Shown here: one piece after another, positions 26,001 through 36,299 of the stretch | How the letters are laid out: each line of letters begins with the position of its first letter | Position numbering within the stretch: the first letter of the stretch is position 1 | Notes under the pieces: generated by a model | What the model was told of the DNA's origin: nothing | Databases searched by the model: none | The model's input: the letters and a program-made list of their open reading frames with translations, nothing else | Assembly: GCA_013399305.1 (NCBI GenBank) | Contig: VXAI01000177.1 | Span: 1,249,869 to 1,313,868 of the forward strand | Length of the DNA stretch: 64,000 bases | Direction: 5' to 3' | DNA from: Rostratula benghalensis | Lineage: Eukaryota > Chordata > Aves > Charadriiformes > Rostratulidae | Translations under genes and position numbers: made by a program

Positions 26001-26095
26001 GCTTTATTTCCAGGATGATAAAGATGGGGTGCAGTCCAAAGCCTCAAAGCCTGACACAGCCTGTCAGTCATCATACCAGGCACCATGAACACACA
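23020..26095. other. Unique noncoding DNA
   Basis: No gene recognised. It includes an (ATTT)n stretch near 24775-24797 and a pure T24 run at 25528-25551. Confidence 0.45.
25528..25551. repeat. Poly(T) tract, 24 nt
   Basis: An uninterrupted run of 24 T with no identifiable retrotransposed body beside it. Confidence 0.95.
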
Positions 26096-26100
26096 GGTAC

Positions 26101-26820
26101 ATGAAGGCACCCTGTGGAAAGAAGCCTTTTTCCAAAAGAATTTCAAGACAGGCTGCTGGATTCTTGTTTATCTTTGAAAGCAACCAAACTTCAGTAGCAA
26201 AACAGATGAGAGGAAAACACAGTTTAAATTTGCAGGGAGATCCCTTGCAGCCACAGTGGGAGCTGAAAGAAATGCTCAGACTTGAGCACAGCGTGTTACA
26301 ACTTGGCAGAGAGGGAAAAAAGCCCAGAGTTATGGTAAATGTTCCCCATGCTGTGCACATTGCTAGCTATGAAGCCCTCCTGTTGCTCATCATACTCATT
26401 TTATCTTTTCCTCAATTCAGAAAACTGTGTGTGTCCCAAAGAACTACATACTTTTCCTCATGTGTTCCCACATTATTAGCACAGCGGAGCTCCTGTCTTG
26501 GGCTAGGATGTTTTAGTGCAGCAGGAACAAAAAAAAATAATAATAACAATGCTGATATTCTTTACAGATCCTGTAGGATGCTAAGTTTAAGGATTGTCAA
26601 GCGGTTAGTGTTACTATGGGAACTGATTTCTTGGTTAGTCACACATTCAATATATTTATCTCACTCTGCACTTAAATATGAAAACTGTTCAGTAATTATG
26701 TTCCAGGGCTACCTGAGTTGCATGAAAAGAAGTGATCAGTTTATTAGAAAAGAATCCATTGCGGTAAGTAAAACGTTTTATTTTGTTTTGGTTTTTTTTT
26801 TTTCTATAGTAACACATTAA
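26101..26820 (+). other. Longest open frame in the window (239 codons), function unknown
   Basis: The frame starts at an ATG, and the stop codon is TAA near 26818. The translation has no recognisable domain. Its middle (about residues 92-105) is hydrophobic (LLLLIILILSF), there is a run of five Asn encoded by an A-rich microsatellite at about 26530-26547, and the C-terminus is F/V-rich from a T-tract. A perfect donor consensus GTAAGT lies at 26764-26769 inside the frame, followed by a T-rich tract ending in CTATAG at 26809. That would make a 46-nt intron, shorter than vertebrate introns normally are. Length is the only support for a gene. Chance, or an exon of a noncoding transcript, is more likely. 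Confidence 0.15.
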
Positions 26821-26824
26821 ATTA

Positions 26825-29800
26825 AACTAGGCTACGATATTGTCTGATGAAACTGGAATACACTTGCAATTCCAACAGCCTTACGGAGTGACAGAGCAAT
26901 TACATTCCAAATTGTGACAGCCCCTGCAAGGCTGCAGAAACAGCAGTGCCTAGGCTGGTGCTTAACTAACCTACCCCGTGGAAAATTCCCAACGGCTGTT
27001 ACTTCCTATAGAAGGGGTAGTTTTTTTCTTCTTACTGACCAAGAACAATTTCCTTTCAATAGTGAGATAAATTAACATCACTTCACAAATGACATTAGAC
27101 AACAACAATGAAAATTCCTGTAGGTCTAGGATGACTTTTATGTCAGAACACATATACATTCGTCTGAAAAGGTTCTGGTATTTGCCTGCAATGTGAGAAA
27201 CAAAACTTCCAGGACTCAACAGTAGGTGGTACAGACTGCACTTAAACCTGGGTTAAATTTAAGTGTTATGAGTTTCTCTAATAGGTTCTCTTCTCATATT
27301 ATCTACCCTATTGAATTATGCCACACAACTGAGGTAGAAACAGGGGAGTGTGACAAACAGGCTTTGATCTCTCCCCAGCCCAAGTGCACTCTTAAGTACA
27401 AAATCCTTTTTTTTTTTTTCCAAAGAGCTAAAGGAATAAATTGTTACATACTTTTGAAGAACCAAAATTTGCTCATTTAGAATGCTGTTTTATTCTTCTT
27501 TTACAACAAATCATGTTAAATATTTCTGGATCCAGGCAAAAAATGAGCCAGAACTTGAGTAGATTTTTTAACTTCTCCGATTCACTAAGAGATTGCCAAA
27601 GTTTAAGAATTTTGCAAACGTAATCCTTTTCCCCTCCACAAGCATTTTCTCCTTAGCCTCACAATTAAAATAAATGAATAAATATATATTACACACACAC
27701 ATATATAAAATTAATATATACACAAATCAATGTTTCATAGTCCCTGCGTGAAAACAAAGAACTATACTTAATATGTTTGCATTTCACATATGTCATAGAT
27801 TTTAGGCATCCTAGAAGGAAACAATCACTCTGGAAATTTTATTCATTTTCTATTGCTTTGAAATTGTTATAAAATGTAATACCTGTAGCATCCTCTGTAT
27901 AAATTACCTTTTTAAACTACCCCTGCAACTCTCAAATTGTCATCTGAGGTACACTGCAACAAAAGATGTTAGCAAAGGGTAGGAATGTGGCCCTTGTGAG
28001 GTATACACGTGAAAGAAAAACATATTTGTTTTAACAGCATGCTCTCTGAAGAGTGATAAATTGTTGTTACAGAAAAGTAAGACTCTTGTGTCTCATTAGA
28101 CTACATCAAAAGTGACAAAACACAAGGTTCTTGCAGAGCTAATGGCGTAACAGCAGATCATCCACACACTACACCTGCTAGCTACTGGGAAACTGCTAAG
28201 CAGGTGATCCCTTGGGATCCAATTCAATGGTAAAATTTACCAAACTAACAACAAGAAATCCCACAAAAGATTACTGAATACCCAAATGTTTGCTGATACA
28301 CTGCAAAAGCAGGTGGGCAGAAATTAACTGGGCCCTTGATGATTATGAACTGCAATCATCTGGCCTGAAGAGTGACAGCTTGAGAGAGGTTAGACGACAA
28401 AACTTATTTTCCAGGGCTAAGAGTCCTAAATCCTCAGCATTTCTGTATACTTCTGTTTTCCTCTGTTTCTATTCCATCCATGAGATATATAGGAACTTTC
28501 AAGTATGTTGATTATTACAATCTTTCATTTTAAAAAACAAAAAATAAACAAGTGAAGTTTTTTGCCAGATAACTGAAGAAAGGCAAGAGGAATTGAGGGC
28601 AGGAATGGAGATAAAGAACAGAATCACTTATGGTCAGCGGGACCTGAATATAGAGGGTCAGGAGGGAAACAGCAGGAAATCATACTTCAAGTTCTACTTT
28701 ATAATGTTAGTAACTTAGAGGCATAAGTAACAAAAGCAGCTTACTAGTGATCAGAAACAATCTTCTTTCAAGAATCTAGGACCAGTACAAGTGCCTTGCT
28801 CTAAGTGACAGTAAGAAATTGGCAGGACCACAATTTTTAAGGTTTGTGGTATAAAAATCCAGTGGGGTGGGGGAAACGGTATCTGACCCTAGGCTGACAG
28901 ATCAGAGAGAACTGTCCATATCAGATACATACAGTGCAGTACATTTTGGCATCATCTTGATGATCTGTGGCAGATCTCGATAACCACAGGGACAATTTCA
29001 TTGAAATATGTGACGTGGAATTGGGGACAATTAATTTGCATGCAGGTCCTGGGCTATTAACACGACTGTGAGGGAAGGGAGGACATAACAGTACCTGTCA
29101 TATTATCACACCTCTTGTTATAAAAAATAATAATTTTACATTAGCAAAGGGCAGCACTGATTCTTTAACTGATCCAAATCCCAGTCACTGAAGTTGACAG
29201 AAGAAGCACATTATTCTCATACAGGTAAATTTCCAATGATGTGCCTCTCAGTGAACATTACTTCCATTTAATATATGACTACCTGCTAGAAGGTAGAAAA
29301 TTTTCCATGTATTTTGAGAAAGAAAAGCAAAATCACAAGTCACAGCAGTTTTGAGTCATGCTTCTTCAGGAAAAAAAAAAAAAAGACATTGTCATTGGCT
29401 CATAGAAAGTTTTCCAACACAGCTGCTTTTCCTGGATCTTTGACAGCAGAGCTCTGCCTCTGAATTGTAAACATAGCTGCTGCTCTGGCCATCAGAAATT
29501 TGGTTCAAAAATATAAACACTTTTGAATAAAATAAGCTTGGACTGTAATTCCCTTTGAGTTATTGAAAAAGATGCAGCTACAATTGGAATCCATTCTTTC
29601 CCAAATGCTCAGAATCCACAGCAACAGTAATTATTTTTTCTCAAATGCTTTTAAATTCACGCCAGCCATTGTTGAGTGATTTGTAGGCTCTGCAGAAAAG
29701 CAGATGGTGTGTGCTTTGACCATTGTTTATTTTACCAGCCAATTTTATTCCACTGTTGTTTCATGTCCTTTCTCCCGCTTGTTGCATCTGCTCATTTCTT

Positions 29801-30115
29801 CGGGTTATACTTGAGTAATTCTCCTGGGCAAGGGCAATTTCTGTATTGTGTGTGGACAGTGCCTAACACAGGATGGCTCTGCCCCTGGTGCAGCTCCCTG
29901 GAGACAGAAGTTAGTCCCTAAACGGTCTTTTAGTGCCATGTGCTGCCTTGGGCCACTTGAGGTACAGCTTCAAGTTCACTGTAATTTTTTCCTAATGAAG
30001 AGACCCAGTAGACAGAAAAGTGCAATTCACCTGGTGGATGTCAGGAGAGAGAGAAGGATTCTAAGAAGCCACGGAAATAGTCTGAAAGTCTGAACAATGG
30101 TGCACTCGGCCTTCC
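26825..30115. other. Unique noncoding DNA
   Basis: No gene or repeat family recognised. An AT/CA-rich simple stretch lies at about 27667-27725. Confidence 0.45.
27667..27725. repeat. AT/AC simple-sequence stretch
   Basis: Short AAAT, AT and (CA)5 runs follow one another without a longer unit: AATAAATATATATTACACAC and onward to ATATATACACA. Confidence 0.8.
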
Positions 30116-30121
30116 TCAGGG

Positions 30122-30178
30122 AAAAAAAAAAACACAAACAAACAAGAAAAAAAACCCCCCAAAACCCACAAAATAAAG
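30122..30178. repeat. A/C-only low-complexity tract
   Basis: Almost entirely A with C clusters (A11, CAAACAAACAAG, A8C6A4CCC). The minus strand is therefore T/G-rich and gives F/G-rich shadow frames. A similar tract occurs at 58031-58121. Confidence 0.85.
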
Positions 30179-30179
30179 A

Positions 30180-31020
30180 ACACGGGCAAAGGAAGGCCGA
30201 TGGTTGACAGTCCTGTCAATGCTACAACCAGTAAGAATTGATACTGAGGTGCCACATACATGCCCTTCAATATTTGATTCTCTGTAAGCCAGTAGATACC
30301 AAAGGTCCACTAATCCTCATCTCTCTTGTTCTAGTGAAAATGTTATGACTCCCTCTGAAACTAGGCTCAAAGGAACAGAGGAAGTCATCTCAGTCATCCA
30401 GCTGAAGGCAACCCAAACCATTGGCTGCACAGACTATTTTGATTTGAAATGGCTCACCCACAGAAAACAAGGGATGAGTAATAGGTGATAGTAACACAGT
30501 TCAGCATCCAACCAGGAGAAACAATTATATCTTTTATGTGTGAAGTAGTTTTTCTTAAGCAAATTATTCCTGAAAAACCAAACCATGACTTTTTAAAATG
30601 ACCCTGTCTTACTGTTCAGGTCTCTTTTACTCTTACTTTTCAATATCATTGAAGAATTAGTACACAGACAACAAGCAGATGCTGCCTTTTGATTAGTCTT
30701 AATGCAACTTATTTACTTAAACAAAACCCCCACCCAAACAGGTAAACTTTGATCAGCTTTTGCTCTGTATTCTCCCACTGGACACCTCAATCTGTAGGTC
30801 CTCAGTACGGTCTGAATATGTAACTACATCACAATATCATGATGAATTGCTGTTGTAGGGATCATCTGTTCCAGTTGTACATTCTAAATAAAGAAAAGGA
30901 ACACTTCTGAGTTGTTATTTAAAATGTAAGCTCTTGGTAAACTGCTGGATCAAATGTGCTGAACATGTAAGAGGACTTATCCTGTGTCTGCCTACGTACT
31001 TTCTGTGGCATCACTACTCC
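30180..31020. other. Unique noncoding DNA
   Basis: Nothing identified. Confidence 0.4.
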
Positions 31021-31024
31021 GTGA

Positions 31025-31565
31025 ATGGACTATGAAGTACTTCAGTTCCCTGAACTGCTGCCTGGAGATTGTCCTGTCCACACATCCAACCTTGGCAGCA
31101 TGTTGTTACACTGCTCCTTTACAAGAAACCAAGGAACAAGTTCAAGGAGAAATGTACATTGCGTTGCGAAGCAGCAGCACAACAGTCTGGTAGGTGAGAA
31201 ATGCCAGAAGCAGCTAAAGCAGCAAGCAACAGCTGCCCTGGGAGGAACAGAGAAACAGGTCACTGTTGCAAGCCAAACCACATGCCTGCATGGGTCTCCT
31301 GCCCCATCAGAGCCAAGATTAGGTGGTATCTTCTGACACAAGCTCACAAGCACCCACAGTGCCTCAGGGTGCTGGAGGGACATGCCAGGTGGCCAATCCA
31401 ACCAAGAGAAAACGCTGCAAAAGCTACCCGAGCTGTCACCAGACAACAAACAAACTCAGCTGTCTCTCTTTCCCCACTTCTGGGGGGATTCGGATGTTTA
31501 GATTGCTTATAGTTCAGAGCCAGCATAACAAAGGCTTACTCTCAGTTGCTCACAGACATGTCTAA
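31025..31565. other. GC-richer island open in several frames at once
   Basis: Plus frames of 103, 103 and 80 codons and a minus frame of 135 codons (31042-31449) overlap here. Simultaneous openness on both strands usually reflects a locally low TA content. None of the translations shows a domain. A donor-like CTGGTAGGTGAG is at about 31187-31198. The origin may be an old repeat that I cannot name. Confidence 0.25.
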
Positions 31566-31569
31566 CAGC

Positions 31570-33335
31570 AACACAAAGAGTAACAACGAACTTTACTGCT
31601 AACTAAGTCAGCTAGGTGAAAGCTAGCCAAGATTATCTAGAATAAGTCGCTAAAGTTACTTCAAGCATGAGAGGCTGAAATGACAGTAATGTAAGCAGAA
31701 GGCATATTAACTGGAATATGAGCAGGAATACCAACGTTTAGATGAAATTTGAGAACAACCTTTAGAAGGACCTCAGATTTGTCCAATTCTGTGTTTGTGT
31801 ACTCACATACACAACACTGCTATCGCAACAGCTTTTCCAGAGATATTCTTGAGCAAATGGATCTCCTGCTATAGGCTGAGCATTGAAACAGCTTCCACTA
31901 GAGGGTATATTTTAACTTAGGAGGTAAAACAGCATGGTAGGAGATGTGGGGTGAAATCACTTCCTGGCTAAGAGAAAGATTACCCACACTGAGTTGCTTG
32001 ATGAGAGGAGAGAAAGCCATCACCTTCTTTTCTGGTTGATTTTGAAGAGCCTAAGAAAAGGGGGGACACAAACTGCTGAATCCAGCCTGCACAGAGGTTT
32101 GGTGGATGAAGAATCTAAATGCCTTGGTTCATGCAGGCTAAGGGGAAACTGAGCAGAGAGCTTCTGAATATCTAAATTTTGGTCTAAGACATTTTTCAAG
32201 AAAGCTAAGCACACAAATCCTTTTTAAAAACCTTCGGAAAAAAGGAGTCACTATAGGATGTCATGAGGTTCTATGGAGATTTTAGGGTTTGTTTCTCGTC
32301 TATAGTACTAAATTTAAGCCAGGGAAAGTGGCATAGAGAAAAGCATAACACACTAGTGTAAGAAGTTTCAAATGAGACCAAAAATATGCCCTACAACAGG
32401 GATAACTGTAAAGACTTGATGCTCTTTGATGCAGTCTAACATATTGCAACAAAACATTCAGTTGCTTCCAGGACTCTGAAGAGTAACAAAAATAAAGTTG
32501 TTCTTAAAAGGGTTGAGGCTATGAATTTTCAGAATTATGCTGAATAATCTGACTTCTTGTATATAAAAATATGTTATTAAAAGTACCACAGTTCACTTTA
32601 TATTTTGTTATAAAATAAAGGTACTTTATCTTCTTTTAACTTTTCTCTGTGAAGAATATAACGATAAGATAAGAGGAAGCTGAAAAATTAACACCAACTT
32701 TTTGAAATGGAAATTGCCTAACAGAAGATTATCAGTGATAACAGATGATTTGCAGCATGTGATAATGCATCATGGAAAAGGTTTTTGAAATGCTGATGCA
32801 CACAAGCTTCTAAAATAGATTTTTATTGCTATGGCATGTCCAAAGATCTTGTTGTCCCTTACTGCACTTTTCAAGTAAATTTACACGTGCTAAATTGTAA
32901 ACTTACCCAGTATATTAATGAAAAATTAATGGTTTTCAAAGAACATATAAGTGCCGCAGCAGGCATGACTTTGACTTCCGCAGTAAACAATAAGAACCAA
33001 CTGCTATTGTTCTCTGGACATTGATTTGTAAAAAATTTATGCAGTAAAATATGGCTTCTAAAGTATATATCATCTTTGGAAGTTCCAGCTTATGCTTGGA
33101 CAAATGAATCACAAACTGCAGAGGAGTGGATTCAGCATGGGGGGAAGAATGTGGATGGTGTTTGTGAGAAACTGGTTTCATATAAGATCATTGCCAGAAT
33201 TTGCAGCCCTACCCCTTTTTGTGTAAAATACTACAGTGTGACTTGTTTTTTGTTATTAAAGTGTCTTCCAATGATAGCAAGAGAAGATATCCTAGCAATA
33301 AAAAGGCAGTATTGATTTCAAATTTATTGAACATT
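31570..33335. other. Unique noncoding DNA
   Basis: AT-rich, with no recognised gene; TA-rich patches near 32550-32640. Confidence 0.45.
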
Positions 33336-33339
33336 TTAT

Positions 33340-33858
33340 ATGCTTAGAATTATATTTAAATGCATTGCTCAGTCACGCATGCTAGTTCTGCTGTTGAGTT
33401 TGTTTGCTTTTGATATTTTCCTAGGCTTGTTTAACTTGCTCTTCCAATTACACCAATGCATTTCTCTAATTGTGTTACAGCAAAGTCAAATCTGGGTGAC
33501 ACTGAGCAGTAATGCCAGGGGTCAGCACAGGCTGCAGGGGTGCTGGGAGAGGTTGGAGGGGGTCCCTGGGGCTGCAGCTGGGCAATGTCTTGCCACTCAG
33601 GGCTGTCTCACCACCCCAGCCAGGGTCTCCTCAAGTGCCCTGCTGTGCCACATGCTCTCTGTGCTGCTAGCATTCACAAACACCCCCTGTGTCTCTACGA
33701 TAGCTCTGATGGAGAGCATCAACACATTTGCAGCGATGTCAAGACATGCAAAATGTCCCTGTCTCTCATCCACATCATCCCTTGCAGCCTACTCCAGAGC
33801 TGTTTTATCTGGGAAATACATACACAGCAGGAAGAAGAGATCTTTTTCGGCAATATAA
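33340..33858 (+). other. 172-codon open frame over a GC-rich patch
   Basis: The N-terminal third is hydrophobic (LLLSLFAFDIFLGLFNLLF, about residues 17-35). The rest is read from a GC-rich patch (33505-33720: CTGCAGGGGTGCTGGGAGAG and similar). The sharp change in composition inside the frame argues that two unrelated DNA segments are read through. No family recognised; probably not a gene. Confidence 0.12.
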
Positions 33859-33859
33859 G

Positions 33860-34512
33860 AAGCAAGTATTAATGGAGTCTTCCTCCTACCACAACTTCTG
33901 GTTTTGCGCCCTTTATGTGCCTGGAGAGTGGATACCAAGCTGAAGGTTTGCAATACTGGGAATCAATAAGCATGATCTTTCCAGACACACTGAAGCTGAC
34001 ACTACTTTTCACATTTATCAGCTGCAGAAGGAGGGAAAGAAGAGCCTATATATGATATACCTGTTGTGGACCAAACCTGCACAACTGTAAAGGGAATGGG
34101 TTCTCTTAGTGACAGAGAATTCCACTGAAATAACCTTTTCACAAATTTCTACTGATCTGCTAGAACAACTGCTCTAAAACCATGTTATTTCAAACCTCTA
34201 CAATTAGGAAATTTCTCAGGGAAATCTGCTGTTGACCAGATATATAACAGATACAAGGGAGACAGTGACCAAGGCTCACACCAGTCGCCTCCTACAAAAC
34301 CCTTAGCTCCTTGCACAGACTTCTGTATTCCATGCTTCCAGTGCTGAGCTCTCCAATTTGAATCTTTAAAAAACAACTGAAAGAGATTTTTTTCTCTCCT
34401 ACAGTCAATGAGCTCTAGTATATATTGTGTGCTCATCTCAAAGTTTCTTTGATCAAAAGGAATAGGTAGCCCGCTGCTTGGTATGTTAGAGGGTCCCCCT
34501 TCTGTGTCTCAC
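33860..34512. other. Unique noncoding DNA
   Basis: Nothing identified. Confidence 0.4.
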
Positions 34513-34516
34513 CCAG

Positions 34517-34944
34517 AGGAAGTGATCAGAGGGCTGAAACACCTCTGCTAGTCTGAGAGAGTTGGGGTTGTTCAACTGGAGAAGGGAAGGCTCTGGGGAG
34601 ATTTATTGTGGCTTCTCAAAATATGAAGAGGGCTTAAAGTAAAGGTGTGGAGACACTTTTTTTTCCCAGGGCCTGTAGAGACAGAAAAAGGGACAACAGT
34701 TTTAAACTGAAAGAGTTTATATGGGATATAAGGATATATTTTTTACAATTAAAGTGGTGAGACAGTGGAACGTATTGCCCAGAGAAGCTGTGAATCCCTG
34801 GAAGTGTTCCAGGTCAGGTTGGATGGGGCTTTTGAGCAACCTGGTCTAGTGAAGCATGTTCCTACCCATGGTAGGAAGGCTGGACCAGATCATCTTCAAA
34901 GGTCCCTTCCAACCCAAACCATTCTTTGATGCTGTAAGTCTGTG
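34517..34944 (+). mobile_element. CR1 LINE, 5'-truncated 3' end, decayed
   Basis: The landmarks are in CR1 order: GATCAGAGGGCTGAAACACC, GAGAGAGTTGGGGTTGTTCA, GGGACAACAGTTTTAAACTG, TGCCCAGAGAAGCTGTGAAT, TCAGGTTGGATGGGGCTTTT, GAGCAACCTGGTCTAGTG, TGGACCAGATCATCTTCAAA, then GGTCCCTTCCAACC, ending in worn octamers (ATTCTTTGATGCTGTAAGTC). Indels break the ORF2 frame, so it is older than the 17.5-kb copy. Its tail type (GAGCAACCTGGTCTAG, with the CCCATGG segment) matches the copy at 53.9 kb rather than the 17.5-kb copy. Confidence 0.94.
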
Positions 34945-35021
34945 ACTTCTTACAGCTGAATTTAATTCATACAACAGGATATTGTTTTCCTACACAGATC
35001 ACTCTGCATGAAGAGTCAAAG

Positions 35022-35086
35022 TGATGAATTCTCAAAAGCAGCCTTAATAGGTATGTAAATGATCATTATAGAGAACCCACGTTTGT
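35022..35086 (+). repeat. Direct repeat, copy 1
   Basis: Starts TGATGAATTCTCAAAAGCAG and runs through CCTTAATAGGTATGTAAATG and ATCATTATAGAGAACCCA. It matches copy 2 at 36018-36087 with about two differences plus a 6-bp gap. It starts 78 bp after the CR1 end. Confidence 0.95.
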
Positions 35087-35089
35087 ACA

Positions 35090-36015
35090 TCTTTTCCACA
35101 TTCGTTCATTCTCCAGCCCGGTATCTTCTCTCCCCTCATTCTTCCGTTCCTTCTGCGTTATCTTAAAAGACCTTCTGTTCCACAGCTGTCTCAAATGTAA
35201 TTTCTTCTCAGCAACCCTGTCCTTTTACTAGTCTTTCATTCTAGTTCCTAGTTCTGAATTCACTGCTTTTTCTTGGCAAATCTGACCACCTGTGATACTT
35301 CTCCCCTTCTCCATTAAATACCTGTCCCACAAATTTATCTATTCACGTGTCTTGGAGCATCAGAAAGCCAGTGCAGTTCAACCTATATCAATGTATACAC
35401 TGCTCAAGATAAATGTCTTGCTAGGTTTGACAACCACAATCAGTCCCATGGAGACTTATGCCCATCTTTCATGGAAATGACAAAGAATTTAGAGGAGTTT
35501 TTACACTTTTAACAAGAAACTATGACTTGGTTTTAAAATTATTTCTTTAACCATTTTGTGTGCTACAGATTCACAGCTAAGAATGACCCTTTCAATCAAC
35601 TGCTTGAGGGAGCTGAGTTCTACAGCTAATGACAATCTCCTAAAGGCTTTCAGGTGCCTTAAAATCTGCAGTCCTACATGTAGACAAGAACTTTTTCCTC
35701 CTCTTTTCCAAATGCCTGCAATAGAGTAAGTGCTCATTAAATTTCTCATTAAATCCTCTTACTCGCTAGGTGGTTATTTTTCCTTGTTTTCACTAATACT
35801 TTTTTTCATTCACCCCAAACAAGCTGCACAATAAATAACATAAAACATAAACTGGAGGGTTAAACCGCAGCAATACTAATTGCGGTATGAAATAATGTTC
35901 AGGACTTACAAGCCCTTCATTTTTCTGTTTCCATGGCAAATAATGGCATCTTAGTCCACTTCTATATGATATATCAGAAAAGAAATGACATCGTCATTCA
36001 GCATTTCTACATTAA
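35090..36015. other. Unique spacer between the two direct repeats
   Basis: About 930 bp with no recognised gene. The left part is pyrimidine-rich (35090-35300). Confidence 0.5.
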
Positions 36016-36017
36016 AC

Positions 36018-36087
36018 TGATGAATTCTCAAAAGGAAATGCAGCCTTAATAGGTATGTAAGTGATCATTATAGAGAACCCAATTTGT
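36018..36087 (+). repeat. Direct repeat, copy 2
   Basis: Same core as copy 1, with an extra GAAATG after CTCAAAAG and GTAAGTG in place of GTAAATG. Downstream similarity fades after GAGAACCCA, although a TTCCAC remains in both. Confidence 0.95.
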
Positions 36088-36264
36088 TAGGAATTTCCAC
36101 CTGAAGGCATTTTCAACATCAGTTTTTCTCTATTAGCAAATGTTGGCTTTTTAATGAGATCATTGCTGCAGTCTCCGGTGGTGCTATTTCAGTTTGTCTC
36201 CAATTATAAACTCAGTAGGTCACAGCACAGCCTGAGAAAAAAACCAAGCTAAACCATACTAAAG

Positions 36265-36290
36265 AAAAAAAAAAAAAAAAAAAAAAAAAA
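36265..36290. repeat. Poly(A) tract, 26 nt
   Basis: A pure run of 26 A following CTAAAG. No processed gene body was recognised upstream. Confidence 0.95.
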
Positions 36291-36299
36291 GGCAAACCA

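Noticed and set aside
26764..26809. 46-nt intron inside the 239-codon frame
   Set aside because: Both ends match splice consensus, but the length is below what vertebrate splicing normally handles.
33340..33858. Membrane-like N-terminus of the 172-codon frame
   Set aside because: The hydrophobic part comes from T-rich DNA and the frame then enters an unrelated GC-rich patch; no continuity of a real protein.
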